Under the pieces are notes generated by a model that saw nothing but the letters and a program-made list of their open reading frames with translations, did not search any database and was not told the DNA's origin. Below are positions 28,107 to 44,409 of a DNA stretch of 64,000 nucleotides, piece after piece. Where the stretch lies: NCBI GenBank assembly GCA_030248065.1, contig JASAMV010002058.1:1-64000 (forward strand), written 5' to 3'. Position 1 is the stretch's first letter. Each line of letters begins with the position of its first letter. This DNA comes from Rhynchonema sp. JSB1_4 (Eukaryota > Nematoda > Chromadorea > Monhysterida > Xyalidae). Made by a program: the position numbers and the translations under genes.

Positions 28107-29842
28107 TCAATATCGGTCTCCACTGCATAAATCGGGCGGCGGTTTCTTCTCCAAGGTGTGATAGGTTGGCTCAGCATACTCATTCTCAATGGTCGCCACG
28201 GAGGTGAGATACTTTTTGTGTCCCCCTGTGTTGCAGAAACGGGCCCGCAGCGCAACGCACACGCACACCGTGCAAATGATGAGGCATAGACACAACACGA
28301 TGGTGACTGCCAGCATGCAGTATTCGGCCAGGTGGATCGTATGGGTCATGCGGTTCACAACCGTGGTGATCTCCTGGAAAATAGAAAAATATGCAATGCT
28401 GGCTTTTTTTGTATGAATGATAATTTGCGATTTGGTGACGCTGCTAATTTTGTCCGACGTAAACGTCGCTAACACAGCGGTCTGATTTCGCTCTTGGAAT
28501 TCACGTTTCACACCGGGCTCCCTGGTTGATGAATTCACTATACTGCTGTAAGCTTACCGTTCCTTTCGGCCGCTGGTAGCCTTTTGATTGGAGCACTATC
28601 AACTCAGTCTCGTCCATATTTAAATTTGTATCAAAATAATATACTATTGCTGTCTGTTGTTTAATGTTTTTTAACGCAGCACCTATGTAGTTCTATAACA
28701 CTTCACTTGAAACACCGGCCGTAAATTTCATTCCGTTGGCAGAACGTACATGGAACCAACACAGATAAAAAACGGCAAGCTTCATCTCGCCTGCGGCCTG
28801 ATGTAAATGAACGAAACACACAGCTCCGCGACATGAAAAGAGAAAATCTCATGACATGTAGAAGTCTCAGAACTGGATACAGGATGTACATACAGTGAGA
28901 GATCGCGGTGCAATGACAGTTCAGGAATAATTACGTTTCCGATCCTGTCTGTCTTCGAAGGTTGTCATATTACATAGCTATGTATAACTCACCCTATGTT
29001 CGGTTCACGGGTGCACAGCTTGATTTCAGGTTGTGGAAAAGTTCACACTGAATGAGAGGGGATCCAGAAATTATTTTGCTCTCATGAAAAATGTCTGCCA
29101 TTTCCGGCGGGTGCTCTCGAGTGGCGCTCGACTTCTGAGCCCGAGGCTAGATTAATTTCCTGACAGACGTGCCTGTACCTACACCTAGCATTCTTTCGTG
29201 GCTTCAGCTACAGACTAAACATTACCTAGAACCTCATCCACTATGTAGCTATACATAGTCCTTGATATGTAACACCACGCACAAGCGTTCAGAAGTGATA
29301 TACAATACATAAACCAAACCGTGCGTCCTATGTAAGTCCTGCAGAGAGCTACACTGGTCCCTCCCACCAGGGTCAATGACCGTATGCCATCATGCCTTAA
29401 CTGCATCATAATAGTCAACCCTCTTCGTTCTGTGTATAGATAATGCACTACACCGTGACCTCCGCAACATAAAGCAGTGAACGAACGAAAATACCAGGTC
29501 CGTGTCGATTTACTTTTAAGTATAGGCGGTCGACTGTACATATATTTTGGCAATAATTATGAAAATATTAATCATTAATAATAATCATATTATACCAACC
29601 TTGATCGAGTGGGCAATCTGATCGAGCGAGCACGCTTTGACGCACGCGCCTTGTGGCGAGAAGAACGGTGTGATCGTGTCACCCACCGCTTTCAACGGCG
29701 ACGCGTAGTGTTTGGTCGATTCGACGGTCTTGTGACCGGACGGGGCGAACAGCTGGCGGAAGATGTCCACCGAATTGCTGAGATCCTCGAAAAAGTCGTA
29801 GCCCCCGCCGCCATTTGGGTTGTTGTTGTTGTGATGGCCCAT
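28107..29842 (-). CDS. Single-pass membrane protein, 169 aa
   Basis: The gene has two exons, 29842-29600 and 28373-28107, joined in phase 0 (donor GTTGGT, acceptor TTTTCCAG) across a 1.2-kb intron. The N-terminal half starts Met-Gly-His-His followed by an Asn run and a Gly run. It then reads as amphipathic helix up to the junction (Asp-Gln-Ile-Ala-His-Ser-Ile-Lys then Glu-Ile-Thr-Thr-Val-Val-Asn). One long hydrophobic, Cys/Val/Leu-rich segment (about residues 105-128) follows, then a 40-residue polar tail with Tyr motifs (Glu-Tyr-Ala-Glu-Pro-Thr-Tyr). No signal peptide is seen, so the N-terminus may be cytosolic or the protein a type III membrane protein. I do not recognise the family. A frame starting at the ATG near 28616 inside the intron is an alternative first exon but fits the splice phases less well. 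Confidence 0.6.
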
Positions 29843-32350
29843 TGTGTCGCTTGCGGCTGATGAAATTCTATCGTGCTTTTCAAATGTTATGAATTATTGG
29901 AATATTCGTTCGCTGTTGGCTGAAAACTTATCTTGTCGACTGTTTTGATTAAACTGGCAGTGCTCCACAGAACAAAAAGTGTGAATACTGCGGTTTTCAG
30001 CAAACGACACGTCATGAAAGTGACGGTCCATATTTAGTTGCGCAATCCACAATGAACCACATCGCTGTGCCTGCCTCAGATAGTACATATGTATATAACA
30101 CGAAGCACTCGAAAACGTTTCCACAACAAAACCAACAATAAAAACTTCAGATGACTGACCTCTCGACCTCTGAATTGAATTTACAAAATGCGAACAATGC
30201 AACTTTGTTCGTGTGAAGGAAAACAAAAGCTGAACTGGCAATCGTTTGTGTTTGTCAAGAATTCGGGTCACCCATGAACTTTCTGCGTTTATGGTGCAGC
30301 GGAGAAAACACCATCTATGTATACGTAATTTTACCGAAAATCAGACTTTCGCAATTGAAAGCCACTTTTGTCAAAACACGATAAGTGCATCGAAAGCTGC
30401 GCCTACGCATTATTCCTTCCTTATCACATGTTGGCGACAAAGCAAGAAACATGAACAAAAATCACGACCTCAACTATGTAACTGCACTTCAATAACAACA
30501 ACAATGACAACAGCGAGATAAAAAAAGTACAGGACAAATAAAAAAATCAGGATTTCGATTTCAAAATTGTGGCCAAACAACAAACACAGCGAAGCGAGCG
30601 GTTATAATTGATCCAGTGCACGAGTGAGTTAAAATGTTGTTAAACACAACCAAGTTCAAAGTACGTAAAATATGAGGACCCAGGGACAGGGCCGGTACTG
30701 GCTTGTGCAAGCAGTTGATGATGAGTACCCACAATGTACACTTCCGCGATGCGGGGGCTTGTGAACTGGCGGACAACCTGTTACCTACATCCAGCGAGGG
30801 TTTGAGTTTGTTTGGTTGGTTGGATACTGGCAATGTGTATTTATGATGATGATATTAATAAAAATGTAAACATTTCGGTCCGCACGCGCCTGCCCGCTAA
30901 TCTGGGTGCACGTCTGTTTTTTATTTTATATTTTACGACGAGGTTTTGGGATTTGGTGTCCGGGAGGAGGACACTTTATTTTGTGTGCGGGATTTATATG
31001 AAATTTGCAGCATAACGGAAGGGTGTTTGCGAGAGTAAAAAAAAACTGAGAGCTCAGCACCTGAGCGGTTATATGTTGCTGACAGTAAATTTCAGTGCAG
31101 TGAAACTGAAATCCACGAATGCCCACGTGCGTTATCTGCATTTTCGAAAATCATGGAAAAGTTCTGGAACTGGTTGGTCCAGTAGAACTGCATTTCATCA
31201 GCACGCAATATAGTGGTGGTGTATGGTATAGTGCACACACTAACGGACCAATGGCAACATACTGTGTATATTCAGGAGGATAACTGATCAGGAGGAGCAA
31301 CTCGATTCCACACCAGTCTGGGTCGGTCATATCAAAACCCGGTTCGGACTTGACTCCACAAGTCCCATAAGAAATGTTACGTGAAATGATGTCTATGTGA
31401 AACATCAGTCAGCCTACCACTAATGCGGTGAGGTGCCTGATGTTCCAAAGGATAACTCAAGCTCGAGTAAAGGGATCTTTGAGTACTGCAGAACCAACAC
31501 GATCACCAAATTTGATCACCAAAGCAACAAACTGACTAAAATCAAACACACAACGCTTGCCATTGGTAAGTGAACACCCGCATGGACATTTTCCGACAAA
31601 TATATTTATCTACCTGCACAGATCATTCTACCTGCATGTATACATATAGCCCAAACCTGGTGCAAATTCAACTGAACACTGCTGAGTGGTGATGATTCGG
31701 TCAAACCCGAAAATTCTAAAATCGTTCGCCCGTGGAGGTGCGCGCGGTTTTGTTGACGAGTGTTATGTAGTTGGACAGATTTTGTCACCACACCACAAAT
31801 CAGCCATAAAAACGAGTTCAAGTGGGATTAGCACAGCAGCAGTCATGCCTCACAGCGATTACCTGACGCCACTTATATTCTGAGGCTGTTTTGGGCTGAG
31901 GTTGTTTGTGCGCGCATTTATTTGGGAATGATTTCAAGGACAGAACGGATTTCCTTGCGCGAAACATACATATGCGTGTAGATATACAAACAGCAATCGG
32001 AACAAGAATCAGGAAGGAAACTGCTCGCAGCGAATTTGGGATGTTACACGTTACTCGCACACGCACACACCAGAAAGGATGCGAGGTTATTATTTGAACT
32101 GTGACGCAGGCAGGTCCTTGGCCTTCATTTGTGGCGCAACAAACGTGTAGGAATGATGTTATTTTATGATTGTAAATTATTGTTGTTTTTTTTATATCGT
32201 GCCATGCTACTTATATTGGATCAGGGTCACGGCACGCGAGCGGTTTTGTTTGTTAATTTAGATTGCGGAAGAAGCTGCGGACAAATAGCAAAATGAGTAT
32301 GATCATGTTGGAACGGCGAATACCTGCATTTGTGTGCATAGACGCATTTA
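29843..32350. other. Intergenic, no gene seen
   Basis: No supported exon or RNA gene. One TGATGTTTCA copy at 31398 faces a one-mismatch copy at about 31437, about 40 bases apart. Confidence 0.5.
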
Positions 32351-32997
32351 AAGCGGGCCTTTCGCATTTCAAACCCCCTTCAAACTTCGCATGTGTTTAG
32401 ACAGTGGTCAAGGCGTCATAAAAGTCGAACACACCGGAGGTCTAACGTTAAGCATGCGGTCAGGAGATCCCCTTCAAGGGGAACATCCGCGAACAAAATC
32501 AAATGTGGACCAGCCCAATTTCTACCTGCGCATTCAAGCAACTCGCCTGATGACAAGGGCGGTCAAGGCGCAGAATGTTTCGCACGATATTTGCCCCTTC
32601 CTCACTATAGAATTTCGCTTTTCTTTTTATTTCGAATTGCAACGAATTGTTCATGCGTGGTTGCTAAATGTTTCAAGGTCTGCTTGTCGCGCTGGAACAA
32701 TTCGTTGAAATTCGAAATATAAAGAAAAGCGAAATTCCATAGTTAGTGGTGTTGCATGTTTCATGCGAAACATTCATTCGCCTTGACACCTTTTTGATCA
32801 TGCAGTTTGCCTGAATGCGCAGGTATAAATTGGGCTGGTCCGCGGCACACTTTGTTCCCGGATGTTCCCCTTGAAGTGCATCTCCTGGTCGCATGCTGCA
32901 GATTGTGTTCTTGGTGCGTGAGAGTTTAATAACGCCCTGAACAATATTCAAATGCGTGCAAATTTTGAAGGCGGTTTGAAATGCGAAAGGCCCCCTT
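32351..32997. mobile_element. Palindromic element, second family
   Basis: A 647-bp near-palindrome with ends AAGCGGGCCTTTCGCATTTC and its complement, flanked by TA (and by TTAA once the neighbouring insertion is removed). Opposing short frames reflect the symmetry. Its right-hand TA is also the left-hand TA of the adjacent foldback element. Confidence 0.85.
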
Positions 32998-32999
32998 TA

Positions 33000-34073
33000 A
33001 AGGTGCTGGTCAACAACCCATCGACTTCGTTTAATCTTGGGGGCAGTGCCCCTGAACAAAGGTGGAATATCGTGTTACTCGAAACTGACTTGGGGAGTCG
33101 ATTGGTTGCTTCCTGGTGTTTCACGGCCGGGTTGAAGTTTGCCCCTCAGTGAAAAAAATGCAAAAATTATGCCGGGTTTCCGTGGAAAGGACAATTCGCG
33201 GCAACGTTTAATAATTTCAGAATATCAAGCACCAACGTTTGTTTCATCAGTATGATATACAGCTTTGCAGGAAACAGCTTGTATCCTGAAGGAGAAGTCA
33301 TTTAGTTCCAAAAACCTGGTGTTTTTTGGTCACCGTTTTCTTCGCCGATAATTTTAAGCATCTGCGATTGACCAGCAAATGTGTTGATCGGACACAAAAA
33401 TCCTCTAATTACTGTGTACATAACCTGTGCTTTTGAGTTCTTTGCACCAAATACAGCTAACGCAATAATTCGGACAACATGCGCAAGTCGGTCATTATGG
33501 GCATGCGCGACCCCAAAAAAGACAAAACATTTTTGAGTGCTCGAATCTGCACGTTGTTTTTGAGCGCGCGCGCTGATAATGACCGACTTGCAAATGTTGT
33601 CCGAATTATTGTATTAGCTGTGTTGGGTGCAGAGAACTCTAAAGCACAGGATATGTGGACAGTAACTAGAGGATTTTTGTGTCCCATCAACATATTTGCT
33701 GGTTAATCACAGATGCTTAAAATTATCGACGAAGAAAACGGTGACCAAAAAACACCAGGTTTTTGGAACTAAATGTTTTCTCATTTAGGATGCAAGCTGT
33801 TTCCTGCAAAGCCGTATATCATACCGATGAAATAAATGTTTGTGCTTGATATTCTGAAATTCTTAAACGTCGCCGTAAATTGTGCTTTCCACGGGAAGCC
33901 GGCATAACTTTTGCATTTATTCAATGAGGGGCAAACTTCAACCTGGCCGTGAAACATCAGGAAGCAACGAATCGACTCTCCAAGTCAAAGTCGAGTAACA
34001 CGATGTCCTACCTTTCTTAATGTGCACTGCCCCCAAGATTAAGCGAGGTCGATGGGTTGTTGACCAGCAGCTT
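33000..34073. mobile_element. Foldback (palindromic) element, copy 2
   Basis: This has the same ends, length (1.07 kb) and organisation as the element at 5871-6940, and its left arm is nearly identical to it in sequence. It is flanked by TA on both sides, and by TTAA on both sides if one base of each end is counted as target. No transposase. Confidence 0.9.
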
Positions 34074-34749
34074 TAATGCAAGTCACGATTGCAGGCAAAA
34101 TTGTCACCCTGCAAAATCATGATGCCCGTGTGATGTTTCAAAAATGCATTGCTGCTTTGTTGGACTAAATACGTATTCCCTCCCCACATTACGATACAGC
34201 CTACCCATCATAGTGAATTGATCCGGGACACACCATTTTGTTCGCAACGTTGAATATGAGCCACATGGAATTCCCCTTTATGGTCCATCACCAGATGTTT
34301 AGCATGAAGTAGCGATTGTATTAAACGTCAATGAACCGATTTCAGAACTCCTATGTATACATGTGAATACCACGATTTTGCTTCCACTGACTTGTGCCAT
34401 GCTCATCTCATTCACCTTGGCTATCTGGCTCATTTCGGAACCTAAATTTCTGGTCCCTCAAATTTTGTTCACTTTCGAAAGCGGCGTTTCAGCCCTAAGT
34501 CACTATACAGAATAGAGAAATATTCAGAATATAAGGAATCCATCCAAATTCTCACTGAGCTCAAAAAAATTAACCACCGTACATACTCCTTGGCAAAAAA
34601 TCTTTTGTAAAAAATATGAATGGACACTGCGGTGAATTGCAGCGAGAGGGTCTTCACCATTCAAGGAATAAAGTAGATGAATTCTGACGTATTATACATA
34701 ATGATTGCTGCCCGTTCTACAGATCGTAGATATGGATAGAATAACTCAA

Positions 34750-35045
34750 CAATCACTCAACAAACAGACAGAACACTTTATTTGCACACAACGAGCGCAA
34801 AGCATCGTGGAGACACGCGTGATTTGAACAGTTGCACAGTGGACACTTGTTTCGAATGACTGGTGAAACATTGTTCCTTCAGGCACAATAAATAACCTGT
34901 CCAATAATTATCACCGTTTGAATTAGTGGCGCAAGCACCATACGGAACACGTAGAATGCGAACATCCGATGGAAATACCGATTCATTTGAACATTGATGA
35001 ATTGATTCGTTGATTGATCGCGATCGAGGAAATCGATCATTGGGT
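34750..35045 (-). pseudogene. Broken copy of the last METTL25B exon
   Basis: This is clearly similar base-for-base to 37615-37885, the final exon of the METTL25B gene, and in the same orientation. The motif Phe-Ala-Phe-Tyr-Val...Val-Leu-Ala-Pro-Leu-Ile is kept. A 1-base and a 4-base insertion within 15 bases then shift the frame, which ends a few codons later. No upstream METTL25B exons are duplicated. An unrelated + strand gene (36665-37365) lies between the copy and its parent. It is a partial tandem duplication, not a retrocopy, because flanking 3' sequence is also shared. Confidence 0.85.
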
Positions 35046-36433
35046 GGAATTCACAAAACAAAGTCAAGGTCGGACTTGAGGGCAGCCGTCGACCTGGCAC
35101 ACTCTGATCATCCGGTAAACTGAAACATCAATTTTACAAGTTGTCGGTATTGGAGCAATAGCAAGCACTCACGTGGCCAAAAACAGCGTGGCACTATTCT
35201 GAAACGTTAGGTTGGGGAGGGGCAAGCAACACATGTCAGCGTGCGTGGCATAATTTACCGGCATTTTCCACGTGGAGCCCCTTTTCGAATAGAGCCCTCC
35301 GATGGGGCGCTATTTGGGGCAAATTTTTTTTGGAAATCGATTGAAAACAAAGATTTCACCACGGGGTGCAAGCGCGTCACTCGCACATATTTTTCAACAG
35401 AAGCCGTTGTTTGATTGAATCACATTACCTCCAATTGCACTCAAAGCGACTCTGATAACCTTAGAGTTCAACAAATGCTAAAAAAACCTTACCACAGACT
35501 TCTTTTCAAATGTAGGCATGCCCTGGGATTTATTTGGATAAAATGATTGAAACAAAACTGTCGATTTTTTCGTTCTTTTCCGAAAAGAACCCGGGTCATT
35601 ATGTGAAAAGCTCCGGATGTATATATTTTATGTATGTTTACCGTGGTTCCACGTTGCATAGATTTTGGGGGAAACGTTTCACGCATAAAACGTTTTTCGT
35701 TTCGTATTTTTCTTGTTTGATCTCAGTCAGTTTTGAAAAGAACGATTTCATTATTGCTGTTTTGACAGGGCAACTCTGATGCAACTGTCTTTCAGATGAA
35801 AACTCAAATTGCAAATCGAGTGCAAAACTTCAGAGTGCAAATTGATTGGAGAATAAAATTACTTCATCGTGTTGGGCGATCCGCGACCGCCATGGGAAGA
35901 CAGAGGGGAAGGTTGTCCGGGAGCGCAAGAAAAAAAGAAGAAATTGATGAAATTATCACAGGTGAAGGTGAGCAAGGTCAAAGTTGGATGTCACATGACA
36001 ATATAGTACATGTGCCGAGTCGCATCAAATTTGAAGCCACAGGGGCTTTATTCGGAAAAAGTTTGTGGGTAGGTTTATGACAATTCTGGAAATTGCCAGC
36101 GTTATTGGGTGTTATTACAAACGCTCAGTGGTTCGCACATGCTTTCGAGATAGCATTGGAACTTTCGGAAAAATCAATTTTTGTCCAGTGGTTGTATGTT
36201 TCTTGAAAAGTCATTTTTATCCAGGGCGTGTTCAGAGTTTGACGATTAAATCAAATATTCTACCACACGCACACAAAATACCATGCGTGTAAAATTTTGA
36301 CACTGTTTGCTTGCACGCGCGATGGTTAAACTTTACTTAAAAAGGGGTTTCAAAATGGCAAAGTGAGCCTTTGTGAGCGAGTTACAAAATTGCGCACTTG
36401 CCGCATCCTATACCCTTGTAGCGACACAGTGAC
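35046..36433. other. Intergenic, no supported gene
   Basis: Short frames at 35534-36292 (+) show no domain or splice logic. The 5' end of the following basic-protein gene probably lies near the right edge. Confidence 0.45.
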
Positions 36434-36664
36434 TTGAGTCGGTCGCCCAGAAAGCGAGCGACAAACGAGACCCAAGTACGATGCATAAGTTCTACGGCGC
36501 CGTTGGCAGTTTATGTTCCCAGTCCTCGAACGAGTGACTACAACTGGCAGAGCTTACAGAGCGGAGGACCAAACGAAATCGATTATCGGCTGCGAGGCCC
36601 AAGGAAAAGGCTGAAGCCGAACCCGAATGTGCCAAAGGCAAAGAGCAGAGATAATGACATTGAC

Positions 36665-37365
36665 ATGGCGACCGAGACGGCAGATGAGAGAGAGGGAACA
36701 GGAGCGGAGATGGTTGGTACTGACAAGTCGTTTCCATCAACCTTTCGCGCATTGAACAGACTATGGTGAAAGCGAACAATAACACTGCCTGCAATTTAGG
36801 AACGACAGATCCGAGAGCACATGAAGCTCGTGAAAGAGTTGGCAGAGCTAGAAATGAAGCGGGCTAAATGCAAACGACAATTGGCAGAAATGGAGGAGGA
36901 AATGTGGCCGGTCGTCACAAACAATATTCAAAATCAGATTCGTGCATCGAGGATTGGCATGAGTGAGTGTGCGAGAATCAGCACGATATTGTTCTGTGCT
37001 TACTGCGTGCGCGGCTTCGTGTTATTATCCTATTCGTTGCAGAAAAAGACAAAATCTACATCGCTGAGGTGCCGGGCAGCATTGTCACACCCGAATATTG
37101 CGAAGCAGGATTGCAGGTACAAGGAACAAGGCTGACTTCTGATTTATGATAGAAAGAGCGAAATCTTCTCATAATGTTCACATGATAAAGATGTCAACCT
37201 TATTATTTTACACTTTTGTAGGGCTTGACGCCGGAAGCCGCTCGCACGCTGTATGAAGAAGTGACAGGCAAAAAGAGTTACTGCACGAAAAGGAAAAACG
37301 GCACGAAGCTCAAGCAATACATGGAGAAGAAAAAGACTCAAAGGAAAGTGGGCAAGAAAAAGTGA
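36665..37365 (+). CDS. Unrecognised basic coiled-coil protein
   Basis: The gene has four exons: up to 36712, 36800-36962, 37043-37116 and 37222-37365, with phases 0, 1 and 0 closing exactly. The first in-frame ATG is at 36665. The frame is open upstream to about 36434 and there contains a basic patch (Arg-Lys-Arg-Leu-Lys-Pro) resembling a nuclear signal, so a 5' exon is likely. Exon 2 is a charged heptad-like helix rich in Lys, Glu and Leu. Exons 3-4 encode a compact block with Val-Pro-Gly-Ser-Ile-Val-Thr-Pro-Glu-Tyr, then a very Lys-rich tail. I do not recognise the family; a nuclear or nucleolar protein is inferred from composition only. It is convergent with METTL25B, with the two stop codons 264 bases apart. 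Confidence 0.7.
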
Positions 37366-37629
37366 AAGGGTCGTGTTACCGGTGTAAATATGCATGGGGC
37401 TTTGTACTTTCTGTTATCGAAATGGTTTTCTGGATTATTTGCATCGTTTTTTAATGAAACATACGCACATCGAAGTTTTATAGTATGTGAAAATTGAATT
37501 GTTTACCATGCTTTTTTGTACATTAGCTAGCGATCTTTTTATAACTGTCAGTGAAGTTATTATTGAACACAAATAGTCCGAAGAATGAATTAATGCTCAG
37601 TCAAAACCAACCAACAAACAGCGAACATA

Positions 37630-41122
<3,493 letters not shown>

Positions 41123-41498
41123 TATTTGACGTGGGATTATTGAGACGCTGAAAAGAGACACCAGCGTTATTGCGAGTGAACGCGAGATTTCGTTCACTGT
41201 GTGTGCAGAACATTCACTAAAACTGGTAATTTATGCCCAAATCGCGGTCAAAATAACTCAATTTCGACTGGAATTCACTTTCACGAGGGTCACAATAAGG
41301 AACATGCATCACAGCACACGACTTTCGTTAAAAAATAATTTTTAGACTCTTGTTAGTTACCGTCGACTGCGAAACATCAATGAGCACCAAGAACTGAACA
41401 ACCAGCGTGCGCCATCTGGTATCATTTTTTTCAAACGGAAAACAACTCGGTGTCAATGTGGCGGCTGCAGAGAACACAACACATAACACGCAGCTCAC

Positions 41499-44409
41499 CT
41501 AATTCATTCACCGACACGTTCACGGTGAGAATATCCGACGTTCGCAGGATCGCATGCGGCAGCACACCGATCGGGGTCTCCAGTTGACGCACAATGATCT
41601 GCAAAAAGCAAAAATCAACTTTTTCGATGTTTTTTGTTCATTTTTCGTGAATTGCGTGCGTGTGTGTGTTGCTGTAAAGTATTTATGTTTTGCTTTCACA
41701 GATAGGCGGTAAAATACCTTGCCAAGTCATCGCCAACCATGAAATTCGAGTGTGCGTGTCTGGAACACTGTTTTTGACCCACTTGGTATCAATATCAATA
41801 CCACGTTGCATGCAACTTTGAATGAAACATTTAACCCGTCCGCGCATGAAACATTTCGACGTGTTTTGTTCAGCGTTTTCGCATCTAATTCGTCATAAAA
41901 TACCTGTTCATTTAGTTTTTGATAATCAAGACGTGGCAACAGCTTTGTGTTCGGATCGGATAGAATACGTGGCCTTTTCGAGATTTACCGACAGTTCTAA
42001 ATTGGTGAACCAGACTGTACAAAATAAATTTTTTACAATAACTGTCATTAGTGAGAAGATCCGTGAATCTTGACATAAATTATCTTCAATTCAAACCATT
42101 TGTACCCACTTTTACTAGTTAATCCTATCTATCCGATCCGGTGACCAATTTTGGCACCGATCTAAGCTTTTGTTTCAAACGCATATTTTACTGCACCGTT
42201 TTTCATTAACATTATTTATTTTACAAATCGATTGAAATTCTATAGAACTAAATTATTTCGTCGACTTCGAGTTAAAATCGTTCAACACAAATCGTACAGC
42301 ATAGCACGCATAAAAATGGCGCAAAATGAACAGCCGCAACGCCAGCAGTCAGCCACCAATAGCATTGCCACGAAAGGTTAGAGCATCATCATCACAGCAC
42401 CCACAGTTGTTTTCCGCAAATAACCCACTGGACAATTTCTCAGGAGATTGGCAGCGCGCTTATCTGATGGACACGGTACAGTATGTGAAGGTTCGAATCG
42501 CATCTGCGGCCGGTCAGGTGAGTTTGGGCGGTTGGTCCGTTCCGTTTGCACACAGTTTCTCCCGCTCTATTTCAACAACAACATTGTTATAGTTTTGTCA
42601 TTCACAGCCCGACGTATGCGCCACAACAATGGACTGTATGTACAAGGAGTTGGCGAATGCTGAGAAAGCACTGGCCACACACGACAGTTGCGCGAAACAG
42701 CAGGAACAGACTCAAAACCAGCCAATCAGCATCAGCAGTCTCGGTGAAATGCCTGGTTGGTGCATCATTACATACAGCACGCATGCTTTTCGGGATCGGA
42801 ATCTGAGGGTCCCACGCACCCGCACATTTGGGGACAAACTCACACACCCACAGACAGTGATGTAGTTGGTCCGAGCAAGAAAGCTAGCTAGCTGGAGGGG
42901 TCCAGCGCAAGAAAGCTAGCTAGCTAGCCGGGTACCCCGATTTGGGTGGGGTATTGGTCCAGAAGTCAAAAACAGGGCAAGGGTTTAAAAACTGGTCGAA
43001 ATTATGCCAAAATAAGCCTTAAAATGCGTGTTTTAGTGCATGTATGAGCAAATTTGACCATTTTGGCCCATTAAAAGGTCATTTTGGCACTACAATCAAC
43101 ACTTTTTTACTTGGATGACCGGAGCAAGAAAGCTAGCTAGAAGTTGGGGGTATTACCCCCACCCCAACTACATCACTGCCCATAGAGTTGCTGAGAAAAC
43201 CCACACTCACACCTATTTTGAAGAAACGACATTTGTTTTCTCAAAAGGCATCTGCGTCCGAACGCTCACAAATTTCTCAGGCACGCCGCGCGAAAGGCTC
43301 TTGTACTCGATAGAACATTATCGGCAACAGATTGCCATATACACCGGAAAGGTGAGTTCGGCGGACGCTTCTTGTTCCATTTTCCACACATTTCTTCAAC
43401 CGATGTTTACTTCAACAAAAACATTCTTGGAGTTCTATCATTCACAGCCCGGCATAACCGCCGAAATCATGTGTGATTTGTACATGAAACTGTCGATGGT
43501 TACGAAAATGCTGTCCAAACATGACAATTATATCGCTGTTTACCATTAGCAAGTCGGGCAGTGAATTGCGTGGTTTTCCTTTTTTTATCTTTGCCACTGT
43601 CGATTGGTTTCCGTCTACATCTATTTATTACGTCATATTCAAGGACAGGAGAGAGGCTTTTTTAACTTTGTTAGCTGATTCTGGCGATAATTTTGATCCA
43701 AGTAAATACTCCCGCCAAAAGGAAGCATTTAATTCGTTGTGGCTTTATATTTTTTGTTATTTGTCTCTCGATTGAGGGTTATGAGCCGCGCTTAAAAGAT
43801 CTAACTGATTTCGGATGCATCTTCATTTATCGTGTTATTTTCAGACCAACTGTGTTTTGCGTGATCTCTGTGAGCATTTTTTTAAAAATATGCGTTGCTT
43901 GGAAATGACGTTGAAAATTTTACCGGGCTCAGTGATGCTGAACGTGTCCTTCGTACACTATGCCGAGGCCGAGCTGCTATCATATATCCTATCCTATATT
44001 ATCCTATCTTTGCAGCGTATTTTTGTACTCACAAATAATAAAACTGTTGTCGTACCAGCCAATAGTGGCAAATCTGGGCGCAAATGCAACAGATTGACAA
44101 GCGACACCACATTACACAAACTAATGTCATTGCTCTCGTACCAGACTTGCGCAATGCACATGCACTAATCCCAACTTGCCCCGGTCAGCGAATTCGCCGA
44201 ACATTCATTATGTCCAACACACCGAGCCAAAACAACCCAACCACGCCAATTATTACCTGCGATCCATCCGGTCTGTGCGCCATCAATTCACCTTTGACAA
44301 TGGTCCGCTCAAACATTTCAATTGTCGCAGTCTTGCCCATCAGTGAATCCATGACGCGCAGATAGCGTTCCCTTTGGTGGGCACGATGCAGCTGCTCAGG
44401 GGTGGACAT
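41499..44409 (-). CDS. GEMIN7: GEMIN7-like SMN-complex subunit
   Basis: Exon 1 (44409-44257) encodes Arg-Ala-His-Gln-Arg-Glu-Arg-Tyr-Leu-Arg followed by the first Sm-like strands. Exon 2 (41598-41499) encodes Arg-Gln-Leu-Glu-Thr-Pro-Ile-Gly-Val and Leu-Arg-Thr-Ser-Asp-Ile-Leu. These match the two halves of GEMIN7 and join in phase 0 across a 2.66-kb intron. GEMIN7 is a small Sm-fold subunit of the SMN complex, paired with GEMIN6, that helps load Sm rings on spliceosomal snRNAs. The ATG at 44409 is the first in frame, but an acceptor just upstream allows an earlier exon. Exon 2 ends at a donor GTGAGC in phase 1, so a small last exon remains to be found; reading through without splicing adds about 20 codons. 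The intron encloses a complete gene on the other strand. METTL25B starts 377 bases downstream on the same strand. Confidence 0.8.
42316..43549 (+). CDS. Protein with duplicated two-exon module
   Basis: This is a 151-residue protein in five exons: 42316-42376, 42444-42517, 42608-42755, 43281-43351 and 43448-43549. All phases close. Exons 2-3 and exons 4-5 are paralogous: same phases, same boundary (Gly-Gln then Pro-Asp, or Gly-Lys then Pro-Gly), and introns that both end in the same bases before CCCG. Each module is a two-helix-like unit of about 50 residues containing Met-Tyr-Lys-Glu-Leu or Leu-Tyr-Met-Lys-Leu. A 33-residue Gln/Ser-rich linker joins them. There is no signal peptide or membrane helix. 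I do not recognise the family. The gene lies entirely inside the GEMIN7 intron on the opposite strand. A hAT-like element sits in intron 3 between the modules. An open stretch at about 43853-44000 after a TTTTCAG could be an alternative last exon. Confidence 0.7.
42855..43178. mobile_element. hAT-like MITE between the duplicated modules
   Basis: TIRs CAGTGATGTAGTTGG and its complement bound 324 bp. The flanking 8 bases are CCCACAGA and CCCATAGA (7 of 8 identical). Inside are repeated GCAAGAAAGCTAGCTAG blocks at both ends. No transposase. Confidence 0.85.

Noticed and set aside
28541..28616. ATG-started exon inside the intron of the 28.1-kb membrane protein
   Set aside because: It has a good donor, but its phase does not join a sensible next exon; the 29600/28373 junction is cleaner.
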